The translations under genes were made by a program, and so were the position numbers. The notes under the pieces were generated by a model. That model was given only the letters and a program-made list of their open reading frames with translations, ran no database searches and was not told the origin of the DNA. 64,000 nucleotides of DNA from Novosphingobium huizhouense (GTDB lineage: Bacteria; Pseudomonadota; Alphaproteobacteria; Sphingomonadales; Sphingomonadaceae): contig NZ_JAILXZ010000003.1 in NCBI RefSeq assembly GCF_020179475.1, positions 186,001 to 250,000 on the forward strand. The letters run 5' to 3'. Position 1 is the first letter of the stretch. Each line of letters begins with the position of its first letter. Shown one piece after another: positions 33,054 through 45,576 of this stretch.

Positions 33054-33503
33054 TTGGCACCCTGTGCGAAGGCCGCCGGGTGTGCTATCTACATCGATGT
33101 GAGCAACGCGGTCCCACACACTTTCGCCATCACCGTCGATCCGGCGGACATCGACTTCATGGGGCACGTCAACAACGCCTCGTACCTCAAGTGGGTGCAG
33201 GACGCGGTGGTCGACCACTGGCGCGCCTTCGCGCCGGTCGAGGCGGTCAAACAGTACCTCTGGGTGGCGACGACGCATTCGATCACCTATCGCCGCCCTA
33301 CCTTCCTCGAGGACACGGTGATCGCGCACGTGATCCTCGAGAAGGTCCAGGGCGCCCGCGCGTTCTACGAGACGGTGATCAAGCGCGGCGAGGACGTGCT
33401 GGCCGAGGTCAAGTCCAGCTGGTGCTGCCTCGATGCTTCCACGCTGCGCCCGGCGCGGCTGGCGCGCGAGCTGGTCGAGAAGTTCCTGCCCTCGGCGGAG
33501 TAG
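33054..33503 (+). CDS. Acyl-CoA thioesterase-like hotdog protein
   Basis: A hotdog-fold protein of the 4-hydroxybenzoyl-CoA thioesterase family: DPADIDFMGHVNNASYLKWVQDAVVDHW contains the active-site Asp/Glu helix, followed by ATTHSITYRRPTFLEDTVIAHV. It probably hydrolyses a short or aromatic acyl-CoA in the cytosol. I use TTG 33054 (149 residues) because AAAGGA lies six bases upstream. A GTG at 33099 would give a 134-residue form closer to the family length but lacks a ribosome-binding site. The gene ends 1 bp before the convergent ubiG stop. Confidence 0.88.
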   Translation: MAPCAKAAGCAIYIDVSNAVPHTFAITVDPADIDFMGHVNNASYLKWVQDAVVDHWRAFAPVEAVKQYLWVATTHSITYRRPTFLEDTVIAHVILEKVQGARAFYETVIKRGEDVLAEVKSSWCCLDASTLRPARLARELVEKFLPSAE

Positions 33504-33504
33504 C

Positions 33505-34230
33505 TCAGCGCTTCGTCACGGTGACGATGTAGTTGAGCGAAAGATCGTCCGACAGGTGCAGGCCGCGCGTCGGCCCCCACGCGATGCCCATCGGATTGCC
33601 CATGACGAGCCCTGCGTCAGCGAGCAGGTCGTGCAGTTCGACCGGCGTCACGAAATCCTGCCAGTGGTGCGTGCCGCGCGGCACCATGCCCATGCGCTCG
33701 GCGCCCTCGACCAGCAGCAGCCGTGACGCAGCGGTGCGGTTGGGGGTCGAGAGCACCATCAGCCCGTCCTCGGCAAGGCTGGCCGCCAGCGCCGCGACGA
33801 AGGCCGCCTTGTCGGCCACGTGCTCGACCACTTCCATCGAGGTGACGAGGTCGAAGCCGGCGAGGCCCAGCGCGCCGATCTCGCCGTGGCGATAGTCGAT
33901 GGTGAGGCCTGAAGCGGCGGCATGTTCACTGGCGACGGCGATGTTCTCTTCCGCCGCGTCGACCCCGGTCACCGCCGCGCCCATCCGCGCGAGCGGTTCG
34001 GCGAGCAGCCCTGCCCCGCAGCCGACGTCGAGCGCGCGCTTGCCCGCCAGGGGCTTCAACGCGCGCGAATCGATGCCGAAGTGCGAATCGATCGCCTGGC
34101 GGATGAAGCCGAGGCGCACCGGGTTGAGCCGGTGGAGCATAGCCGAGGAGCCTTTCGGGTCCCACCAGTCGGCGGCGAGCTTGCCAAAGTGCGAGGCTTC
34201 GGCGGGGCGGATCGTGGTTGCATTGCGCAT
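33505..34230 (-). CDS. ubiG: Ubiquinone biosynthesis O-methyltransferase
   Basis: UbiG methylates the two phenolic intermediates of ubiquinone synthesis with SAM. The 241-residue protein has the family start (EASHFGKLAADWWDPKGSSAMLHRLNPVR), the SAM-binding motif I (ALDVGCGAGLLAEPLARMGAAVTGVDAAEENI), and SMEVVEHVADKAAFV, followed by TPNRTAASRLLLV. These agree well with UbiG from other proteobacteria. ATG 34230 is the start. It is divergent from lysC, with 81 bp between; an 11-nt palindrome GTTACTGTAAC (34286-34296) lies in that gap. Membrane-associated or cytosolic. Confidence 0.96.
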   Translation of the reverse strand: MRNATTIRPAEASHFGKLAADWWDPKGSSAMLHRLNPVRLGFIRQAIDSHFGIDSRALKPLAGKRALDVGCGAGLLAEPLARMGAAVTGVDAAEENIAVASEHAAASGLTIDYRHGEIGALGLAGFDLVTSMEVVEHVADKAAFVAALAASLAEDGLMVLSTPNRTAASRLLLVEGAERMGMVPRGTHHWQDFVTPVELHDLLADAGLVMGNPMGIAWGPTRGLHLSDDLSLNYIVTVTKR

Positions 34231-34311
34231 GACCCATCCCTAAAGCGCCGCTCTCGCATGGTCCACCGGCCATGCACGAAAGATTGTTACTGTAACCGTT
34301 GGGAGCGTGGC

Positions 34312-35568
34312 GTGGCCCGGATCGTGATGAAATTCGGCGGCACTTCGATGGCCGGAACCGAGCGCATCCGTCGTGTGGCCCGGATCGTCCAGCGCCAGCA
34401 GGCCGCCGGGCACGAGGTCGCGGTGGTCGTTTCGGCGATGGCCGGCGAGACCGACCGGCTGGTCAATTTCTGCCGCGAGGCGAGCGCGCTCTACGACCCG
34501 GCAGAATACGATGTCGTCGTCGCGAGCGGTGAGCAGGTGACCTCGGGCCTGCTCGCGATGCATCTCCAGGCGCTCGGCTGCAAAGCGCGTTCGTGGCTCG
34601 GCTGGCAGCTGCCGGTGCGCACCGACGACGCCCATGCCAAGGCGCGGATCGAGGGCATCGATTCGGACGAACTGCTGGCCAGCATGGCGGCGGGCGAGAT
34701 CGCGGTGATCCCGGGCTTCCAGGGCCTGACCGCCGGCAACCGCATCACCACGCTCGGCCGTGGCGGCTCGGACACTTCTGCGGTGGCGGTGGCGGCGGCG
34801 GTCAAGGCCGATCGCTGCGACATCTACACCGACGTCGACGGTGTCTACACCACCGACCCGCGCATCGTCGCCAAGGCGCGCAAGCTGCGGCACGTGACCT
34901 ACGAGGAAATGCTCGAGCTCGCCTCGGTCGGCTCGAAGGTGCTGCAGACCCGCTCGGTCAGCCTCGCGATGAAGGAAAAGGTGCGCGTGCAGGTGCTGTC
35001 CTCGTTCATCGACGACGACGCGCCCGCCGCCGACACCATCCCCGGCACGATGATTGTTTCCGACGAGGAACTCGAAGGATTGGATATGGAACGCCAGCTG
35101 ATCACCGGCATCGCTGCCGACAAGAACGAAGCCAAGGTCACCCTGACCCGCATCGCCGACCGCCCGGGCGCAGTCGCGTCGATCTTCGAGCCGCTCGCGC
35201 AAGCGAACATCAACGTCGACATGATCATCCAGAACATCGCCAAGGACAAGGGCGAGACCGACGTCACCTTCACCTGCCCGCAGTCGGACCTCGCGCGCAC
35301 GCAAGCGCTGCTCGAGGAGCGCAAGGAGGCGATCGGCTTCTACCGCATGATCGCCGACAGCAAGGTCGCCAAGGTTTCGGTGGTCGGTGTCGGCATGCGC
35401 AGCCACGCGGGCGTCGCCAGCACGATGTTCAAGGCGTTGGCCGACCGCGGCATCAACATCCAGGCGATCAGCACCAGCGAGATCAAGGTCTCGGTGCTGA
35501 TCGACGCCGACGAGGTCGAACTCGCGGTGCGCGTGCTGCACACCGCCTACGGGCTCGACGCCGCCTGA
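34312..35568 (+). CDS. lysC: Aspartate kinase
   Basis: Aspartokinase phosphorylates aspartate at the head of the lysine, methionine and threonine pathways. The 418-residue protein has the kinase domain ([74 protein letters not shown]) and two C-terminal ACT domains (about 265-340 and 345-418) for feedback control by lysine or threonine. The start is GTG 34312, with GGGAGCG upstream. A second in-frame ATG at 35086 has its own AAGGA and could give a separate 160-residue ACT subunit, as in Gram-positive alpha2-beta2 aspartokinases. Single gene; divergent from ubiG. Confidence 0.97.
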   Translation: MARIVMKFGGTSMAGTERIRRVARIVQRQQAAGHEVAVVVSAMAGETDRLVNFCREASALYDPAEYDVVVASGEQVTSGLLAMHLQALGCKARSWLGWQLPVRTDDAHAKARIEGIDSDELLASMAAGEIAVIPGFQGLTAGNRITTLGRGGSDTSAVAVAAAVKADRCDIYTDVDGVYTTDPRIVAKARKLRHVTYEEMLELASVGSKVLQTRSVSLAMKEKVRVQVLSSFIDDDAPAADTIPGTMIVSDEELEGLDMERQLITGIAADKNEAKVTLTRIADRPGAVASIFEPLAQANINVDMIIQNIAKDKGETDVTFTCPQSDLARTQALLEERKEAIGFYRMIADSKVAKVSVVGVGMRSHAGVASTMFKALADRGINIQAISTSEIKVSVLIDADEVELAVRVLHTAYGLDAA

Positions 35569-35647
35569 AGCGCCCTGCGACTTGCCCGACAGGCCCGCGA
35601 CGCCTAAGGGCGCGGGCCAAGTTGCAACGGACGGACGGCAAGACGCG

Positions 35648-36658
35648 ATGACCAGCACCCCCAGGACTTCGGCGCTGATGGCGCGCGGCGCGGCGTTCCT
35701 CGGCACCGAGCACGCCATCCTGTGCGGGGCGATGAGCTGGGTGTCGGAGCGCAATCTCGTCGCCGCGATCAGCAATGCCGGCGGCTTCGGCGTGATCGCC
35801 TGCGGGGCGATGACCCCCGAACTGCTCGACAAGGAGATCGCCGGCACCAGGGCGCTGACGGCCAAGCCCTTCGGCGTGAACCTCATCACCATGCACCCCG
35901 CGCTGTTCGACCTGATCGAGGTCTGCGCGCGGCACAAGGTCGGCCACGTGGTCCTCGCCGGCGGCATCCCGCCCAAGGGCAGCGTCGAGGCGATCAAGGC
36001 ATTCGGCGCCAAGGTCATCGTGTTCGCCCCGACGATCGCGCTCGCCAGGAAGCTGTTCCGTTCGGGCGCCGATGCGCTGGTGATCGAAGGCAGCGAAGCG
36101 GGCGGCCATATTGGCCCGGTCTCGACCTCGGTGCTGGCGCAGGAATTCCTCCCCGCGCTCGCCGCCGAGCACCTGGTGTTCGTTGCCGGCGGCATCGGCC
36201 GGGGCGAAGCGATCGCGAGCTACCTCGAGATGGGCGCGGCGGGCGTGCAGCTCGGCACGCGCTTTGCCTGCGCCAGCGAATCGATCGCGCACCCTGCGTT
36301 CAAGCAGGCCTTCTTCCGCGCCAACGCGCGCGATGCCGTGGCGAGTGTGCAGATCGACCCGCGGCTGCCGGTGATCCCGGTGCGCGCGCTCAAGAACAAG
36401 GGCACCGAGGCGTTCACCGCCAAGCAGCGCGAAGTCGCGCAGGCATTGGACGAGGGCCGCGTCGACATGGCCGCCGCCCAGCTCGAGATCGAGCACTTCT
36501 GGGCCGGCGCGCTGCGCCGCGCGGTGATCGACGGCGATGTCGAGAACGGCTCGGTCATGGCCGGGCAGTCGGTCGGCATGGTCACGCAGGAACAGCCGGT
36601 CGCCGCAATCATGGCGCAGCTGCTGGCCGAGAGCGAGGCCGCCCTCACCCGCGCGTAA
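35648..36658 (+). CDS. Nitronate monooxygenase family protein
   Basis: A 336-residue FMN-dependent TIM-barrel protein of the nitronate monooxygenase (2-nitropropane dioxygenase) class: LCGAMSWVSERNLVAAISNAGGFGVIACGAM at the start, PFGVNLITMHP, VLAGGIP, DALVIEGSEAGGHIGP and VFVAGGIGRGEAIASYLEMGAAGVQLGTRF (FMN phosphate loops). Members oxidise nitronates or act as enoyl reductases, so the natural substrate is uncertain. ATG 35648 is the first Met that gives a family-like N-terminus. It lies 79 bp after lysC on the same strand; no functional link is obvious. Confidence 0.92.
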   Translation: MTSTPRTSALMARGAAFLGTEHAILCGAMSWVSERNLVAAISNAGGFGVIACGAMTPELLDKEIAGTRALTAKPFGVNLITMHPALFDLIEVCARHKVGHVVLAGGIPPKGSVEAIKAFGAKVIVFAPTIALARKLFRSGADALVIEGSEAGGHIGPVSTSVLAQEFLPALAAEHLVFVAGGIGRGEAIASYLEMGAAGVQLGTRFACASESIAHPAFKQAFFRANARDAVASVQIDPRLPVIPVRALKNKGTEAFTAKQREVAQALDEGRVDMAAAQLEIEHFWAGALRRAVIDGDVENGSVMAGQSVGMVTQEQPVAAIMAQLLAESEAALTRA

Positions 36659-36733
36659 GCCAAGCCGGCTTGCCCAGCCGCGCTGCGTCTGTAATTCTAC
36701 GGCCTTCAGCAAGTCGAATCGAGGGCCCCGACC

Positions 36734-38434
36734 GTGGACATCACATCGATCCGCACAACTGGCGCCAGCGCCGATCGTATCGATATCGTATTCGTCGCCG
36801 AAGGATATACTGCCGAGGAACGCGACAAGTTTCTCGCCGATGCGAAGAATGCCAGCGATTACATCCTGTCGAAGGACAATTCTCGGCTGAATGACCCCTT
36901 CGCGACGTACTCTACGATTATAAATGCGTCCGCCGTGTTCGTCGCTTCGAACCAGTCGGGCTACAGCACCAACACCGAGACCCGCGACACCGCGTTCGGC
37001 TCGAAGGCGTACCTCTCGGACGGACGGCTCGTCTATGGCAATTCGGGCAAGGTCAACCAGGCGCTGTCGGACCTGTCGGGCAACGCCCGCGACATCGTCA
37101 TCGTGCTGATCAATTCGGACAAGTATGGCGGGGCCGGGGGCGATGTCGCCTGGGCGACGGCAGGGAACCCGCTCTCGTTCGAGATCGCGCTGCACGAGAT
37201 CGGCCACAGCTTTGCCGGGCTCCAGGACGAATACGTCGATACCGCGATCGCCAACAGCTACCCGCTGTCGGTGCTGGACCACAGCGCGCATGTCTCGACC
37301 AAGTCCTCCCCCGAAGACGTGCCATGGAAGGACTGGATTGGATACACCGACGAACTCGGCACGGTCGGCGTCTATGAAGGCGGCTACTACCGCGCGACCG
37401 GAGTCTGGCGCGCGACCGAAACCTCAAAGATGCTTTACCTCGACACGCCGTTCAGCGCGCCCGAGAAGGAAGCCTTCATCGACCGGTTCTACGGCGCAAC
37501 CGAAAACCTCGTCACCGCGCAGCGCCAGACGGTGCTGACGAAGCTCGGCGTGACCACGCCGGACAACAAGCTGTTCGACTTCGCCTGGTCGGTCGACGGC
37601 ACCGCCACCGGCGGCGACAGCGCGGCGCTCGACCTGCGCAGCGTGATCCTCGGCCGCGACGACGGCGCGATCGACCTTGCCGTCTCGCTCACCGTCACCG
37701 ACGGCACCGGACTGGTGCGCAAGGCTTCGGTCCTTGCCGGCAGCGCCGAAACCGAGAGCTTCGCGCTGCACCTGGTCAAGGTCACGCTCGATGCCTCGAA
37801 CCACGCGTTCGCGGCGACCGCGGCGGACAACTTCTTCGTCAGCGGCAGCGGCGATGCCGATTCGATCGTGCTGCAGGGAACGGCGACGAGCCTGTCGTGG
37901 GTCGAGGCCGGAGGCGGCAAGGACAAGGTGACGGGCGGCCTCGGCGCCGACCAGATCTACGGCAATGCCGGCGACGACAACCTTGCCGGCGGGGGCGGCG
38001 TCGACCGCCTCTACGGCGGCGCGGGCGCCGACCGGCTGGCGGGCGGGGACGGCGCCGACTTCCTGATCGGCGGCAAGGGCCGCGACGTGCTTAGCGGGGG
38101 CGCGGGCAAGGACCGCTTCGTGTTCGACGACGGGGACTTCGGCGCCCTGACCAGGACCGGCTGCGACCGCATCTCCGACTTCGCCAAGGGCGACAAGATC
38201 GACCTGTCCGCGGTCGACGGCGACATTCGCGCCGGCCACGCCGGCGACCAGGGCTTCGTCTTCCTCGGCACCGCCGCGTTCGACACCTCCGACGCGCAGA
38301 TCGGCGAGCTGCGCTGCGAATACGGCGCGACCGTGACGCTCGTCTACGGCGACCAGAACGGCGACGGGGTTGCCGACTTCATGCTTTCGATTGCCGGAAC
38401 AACGGTGCTGGCGGCGAGCGATTTCGTGCTCTAG
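36734..38434 (+). CDS. M64-family metallopeptidase with RTX repeats
   Basis: A 566-residue protein with no signal peptide. The catalytic motif HEIGHSFAGLQDEY (His154, Glu155, His158, then DEY) is that of M64 (IgA-peptidase-like) zinc metallopeptidases. It is followed by a beta-rich domain (about 270-380), a block of calcium-binding GGxGxDxLxGG repeats (about 395-450) and a serralysin-type C-terminal region that ends GDQNGDGVADF...ASDFVL. A type I secretion substrate is the natural reading: uncleaved C-terminal signal and RTX repeats that fold when calcium is met outside. The start is GTG 36734, with GAGGG upstream. No secretion genes are adjacent. The end resembles the RTX protein at 7.3 kb. 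Confidence 0.92.
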   Translation: MDITSIRTTGASADRIDIVFVAEGYTAEERDKFLADAKNASDYILSKDNSRLNDPFATYSTIINASAVFVASNQSGYSTNTETRDTAFGSKAYLSDGRLVYGNSGKVNQALSDLSGNARDIVIVLINSDKYGGAGGDVAWATAGNPLSFEIALHEIGHSFAGLQDEYVDTAIANSYPLSVLDHSAHVSTKSSPEDVPWKDWIGYTDELGTVGVYEGGYYRATGVWRATETSKMLYLDTPFSAPEKEAFIDRFYGATENLVTAQRQTVLTKLGVTTPDNKLFDFAWSVDGTATGGDSAALDLRSVILGRDDGAIDLAVSLTVTDGTGLVRKASVLAGSAETESFALHLVKVTLDASNHAFAATAADNFFVSGSGDADSIVLQGTATSLSWVEAGGGKDKVTGGLGADQIYGNAGDDNLAGGGGVDRLYGGAGADRLAGGDGADFLIGGKGRDVLSGGAGKDRFVFDDGDFGALTRTGCDRISDFAKGDKIDLSAVDGDIRAGHAGDQGFVFLGTAAFDTSDAQIGELRCEYGATVTLVYGDQNGDGVADFMLSIAGTTVLAASDFVL

Positions 38435-38470
38435 AGCGCGGCAAACGCCAACCCCGGAAAGATTTCGCCC

Positions 38471-39712
38471 GTGCAGCACCGCGCCTCGATCGGCTTCGTC
38501 TTCGCCATCGTGCTGATCGACATGCTGGGGTTCGGGATCGTCATCCCGGTGCTGCCGGGCCTGATCATGCACCTGGCGAAAGTGCCGATCACGACCGCAG
38601 CCGAATATGCCGGCTGGCTCGGCGCGGGCTACGCCGCGATGCAGTTCGTGTTCGCGCCGATCATCGGCAACCTGTCCGACCGGTTCGGGCGGCGGCCGGT
38701 GCTGCTCGCCTCGATCCTCGCGCTCGCCTGCGACTACCTGATCCAGGCGCTGGCGCCGACGATGGGCTGGCTGGTGCTCGGCCGCATCATCGCCGGGATC
38801 ACCGGGGCGAGCTTCTCGGCCGCCTATGCCTATATCGCCGACGTCACCCCGCCCGAGAAGCGCGCGGCGAGCTTCGGGATGATGGGCATGGCCTTTGGCA
38901 TCGGCTTCGTCGTCGGCCCGGCGATCGGGGGACTGCTCGGCGCGATCAACCCGCGCTATCCCTTTGCCTTCGCCGGCGCGATGGCGCTGGCCAACTTCCT
39001 GTTCGGCCTGGTCTTCCTCAGGGAATCCCTCGTGCCCGAGAACCGCCGACCGTTCGACTGGCGCAAGGCCAACGCGCTCGCCTCGCTCCAGGCGCTGCGC
39101 AAGCAGAACGGCGCGGTGCTGTGGTTCGTCGCGGCGCTGGGGGTGTGGCAGCTGGCGCATATCGTCTATCCCTCGACCTGGTCGTACTTCGCCATCGCCG
39201 CCTACGGCTTCACCACGCAGCAGGTCGGGATCGGGCTCGCCCTCGTCGGATTCTCGAGCGCGCTGGTTCAGGGCGTGGGCCTGCGCCTGCTGCTGCCGAA
39301 GCTGGGCGAGCGGCGCGCGGTGGTGCTCGGCATCGCCGGGGTCTGCGCGGCGGCGGTGATGTATTCGACCGCGACGCGGCACTGGCAGGTCTGGCTGGCG
39401 ATCGCGGTGGGGGCCTTGCAGGGCTTCATCCAGCCGTCGATCGCAGGCCTCAACAGCCGCGCGATCGACGCGCGCAGCCAGGGCGAGCTGCAGGGCGCGG
39501 TGCAGTCGATCGGCTCGATCGCGGCGATCTTCGGCCCCGTGCTCTATACCCAGGCGCTGGCGCGGTTCAGCGGTCCCGATGCGATCGTGCACCTGCCGGG
39601 AATGCCGCTGCTGATCTCGGCGGCGATTTCGCTGGTCGCGCTCGCGTTGTTCCTGAAGGGCGCGGGCGTGCTGGCGCGCGAGCCTCAGCTTTCCAGCTCG
39701 ACGTCCCAGTAG
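38471..39712 (+). CDS. MFS exporter, tetracycline-resistance-like subfamily
   Basis: A 413-residue protein with 12 predicted helices of the drug:proton antiporter-1 type. The loop 2-3 motif is NLSDRFGRRPVLL, motif B/C-like ITGASFSAAYAYIADVTPPEKRAA and GFVVGPAIGGLLG are typical of TetA-like proteins (TCR/Tet family). Many chromosomal members do not give tetracycline resistance, so the substrate is left open. The start is GTG 38471. It starts 36 bp after the M64 gene. The 3' end overlaps the convergent HNH gene by 28 bp. Confidence 0.93.
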   Translation: MQHRASIGFVFAIVLIDMLGFGIVIPVLPGLIMHLAKVPITTAAEYAGWLGAGYAAMQFVFAPIIGNLSDRFGRRPVLLASILALACDYLIQALAPTMGWLVLGRIIAGITGASFSAAYAYIADVTPPEKRAASFGMMGMAFGIGFVVGPAIGGLLGAINPRYPFAFAGAMALANFLFGLVFLRESLVPENRRPFDWRKANALASLQALRKQNGAVLWFVAALGVWQLAHIVYPSTWSYFAIAAYGFTTQQVGIGLALVGFSSALVQGVGLRLLLPKLGERRAVVLGIAGVCAAAVMYSTATRHWQVWLAIAVGALQGFIQPSIAGLNSRAIDARSQGELQGAVQSIGSIAAIFGPVLYTQALARFSGPDAIVHLPGMPLLISAAISLVALALFLKGAGVLAREPQLSSSTSQ

Positions 39713-40320
39713 AGCCAGTCGCGCCAGCTTTCGTGGAGGTGATTGGGCGGGAAGGCCCGGCCCTTCTCCTGCAATTGCCAGGTGGTCGGGCGGATCGGCT
39801 CCTCGAACAGGTGCATGTGCGCCTGCGCGGGCGTGCGGCCGCCCTTCTTGAGGTTGCACGGCGCGCAGGCCGTGGTCACGTTCTCCCAGGTGGTGCGCCC
39901 GCCGAGGCGGCGCGGGACGACGTGGTCGAAGGTCAGCAGTTCGGTGCTGCCGCAGTACTGGCACGAGAACTTGTCGCGCAGGAAAAGGTTGAAGCGGGTG
40001 AAGGCGGGAAACTCGTTCGGCCGCACGTACTGGCGCAGCGCGATGACCGAGGGGATCTTCATGTCGAGCGACGGGCTGTGCACCGCCTGGTCGTAGGTCG
40101 CGATGATGTCGACCCGTTCGAGGAACACCGCCTTGATCGCGGTCTGCCACGGCCACAGGCTGAGCGGATAGTAGCTCAGCGGGGTGTAGTCGGCGTTGAG
40201 CACGAGCGCCGGGCAATCGTCGAGATGACGCGAATTCCGGCCGGAAAACAGATGGGCGGCGGCATCGCCGCTGTGGGGCCTGGCCGAAGCCGCCCGCTCG
40301 ATCAGCGCCTTATGAAGCAT
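39685..40320 (-). CDS. HNH endonuclease
   Basis: A 211-residue protein with a C-terminal HNH domain: CQYCGSTELLTFDHVVPRRLGGRTTWENVTTAC...CN, with the two CxxC pairs that bind structural zinc and the conserved D-H, N and C positions. Residues 35-70 (CPALVLNADYTPLSYYPLSLWPWQTAIKAVF) are found in a widespread group of HNH proteins of unknown role, not tied to phage or restriction. It could nick or cut DNA in repair. ATG 40320 is used. It ends inside the last codons of the MFS gene (convergent overlap of 28 bp), so the two 3' ends share sequence. Confidence 0.9.
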   Translation of the reverse strand: MLHKALIERAASARPHSGDAAAHLFSGRNSRHLDDCPALVLNADYTPLSYYPLSLWPWQTAIKAVFLERVDIIATYDQAVHSPSLDMKIPSVIALRQYVRPNEFPAFTRFNLFLRDKFSCQYCGSTELLTFDHVVPRRLGGRTTWENVTTACAPCNLKKGGRTPAQAHMHLFEEPIRPTTWQLQEKGRAFPPNHLHESWRDWLYWDVELES

Positions 40321-40387
40321 GCTCCGGTCCGGCCCTTACGCATCGCCAATTGCCTCCTGACGCGGAGGAAATGGGGACCTTGCGTGA

Positions 40388-44643
<4,256 letters not shown>

Positions 44644-44644
<1 letters not shown>

Positions 44645-44892
44645 TGTCGACCGCGGACATTCCCTGGGACCAGCCGGCGACGATGATCGACCTCGAGGGG
44701 CGCACCCCGATCATCGGCACGATCCGTGACTGCGCGCTGCACTTCTCGCTCTACAAGCCGCACGCGAGGGACAACGCGCGCGTGCTGCTGACCGTGCCGG
44801 TCCACCGCGAGGGCCGCAAGACGCGGACCTGGCTGCTCGATCCGCCCGAGATCGCCGAGCTGGCCGCACGGCTGGCACGCGAGACCAATTGA
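44644..44892 (+). CDS. Small conserved-looking protein coupled to gyrB
   Basis: An 82-residue cytosolic protein that starts MSTADIPWDQPATMIDLEGR and contains no known motif. It is a mixed alpha/beta sequence with charged residues and a repeated basic run (REGRKTRTWLLDPPEIAELAARL). The ATG overlaps the gyrB stop, so it should be made whenever gyrB is. Codon use fits the neighbours, so it is likely real. I do not recognise a family and propose no function; proximity to gyrase could reflect a gyrase-related role. Confidence 0.75.
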
Positions 44893-45061
44893 GGCGTTCA
44901 GCGGTCATTCACGGGGAAAAGGCCCTTGAACGGCACGCGCTTCAACGCTTGCCGCGCGGCTTGCCGGGGTGATAGAGGCGCAGGGCCATTCGGCCATGAC
45001 GGGTTGTGGCACAACGGGCGCGGGCTTTTCCGGCGCCCTGAACGACAGGATCGACGATAGG

Positions 45062-45505
45062 ATGAGCGCGATGACCGCCAGGACCACGAAGTTGCTTGCC
45101 GTGGGCGCGCTTGCGCTGGTGCTGTCGGCCTGCGGTCACAAGGAACGTCCTCGCGCGGACCTCGCCGCGAGCAAGGTGACGACGATCGGCGTCAATGCCT
45201 ATCTGTGGCGCGCCAGCCTCGAAACGCTGTCGTTCATGCCGCTGGTCCAGACCGACAGCAACGGCGGCGTGATCGTCACCGACTGGTACGCCAACCCCCA
45301 GAACCCGGGCGAACGCGTCAAGGTGACGGTCTCGATCCTCGACCAGGACTTGCGCGCCGATGCGCTGCGCGTTGCCGCCAGCCGCCAGGTGGCGCAGGCC
45401 GGCGGCTGGATCGACGCGCCGGTGCAGGCGGCGACGGTGCAGAAGCTGGAAGACATCATCCTGACCAAGGCGCGCGACCTGCGCCGCCAGACGATCAAGG
45501 GGTAA
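45062..45505 (+). CDS. DUF3576 lipoprotein
   Basis: A 147-residue predicted lipoprotein with a lipobox LSAC ([21 protein letters not shown]). The body ([60 protein letters not shown]) is typical of DUF3576, found in alphaproteobacteria upstream of leuS and lptE. Function unknown; it is probably an outer-membrane-associated lipoprotein. The ATG at 45062 or the in-frame ATG at 45071 could be the start. It is the first gene of a DUF3576-leuS-lptE-holA row. Confidence 0.92.
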   Translation: MSAMTARTTKLLAVGALALVLSACGHKERPRADLAASKVTTIGVNAYLWRASLETLSFMPLVQTDSNGGVIVTDWYANPQNPGERVKVTVSILDQDLRADALRVAASRQVAQAGGWIDAPVQAATVQKLEDIILTKARDLRRQTIKG

Positions 45506-45576
45506 GCCCGCCGCATCGCGGAGCGTGGCGCGCCGGTGGTTGCGCCGCGCGGCTGCGGTCAATAGAGGGACGCTCC

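Noticed and set aside
38471..39712. Tetracycline-resistance determinant
   Set aside because: Similarity is at subfamily level only; there is no tetR-type regulator or mobile-element context.
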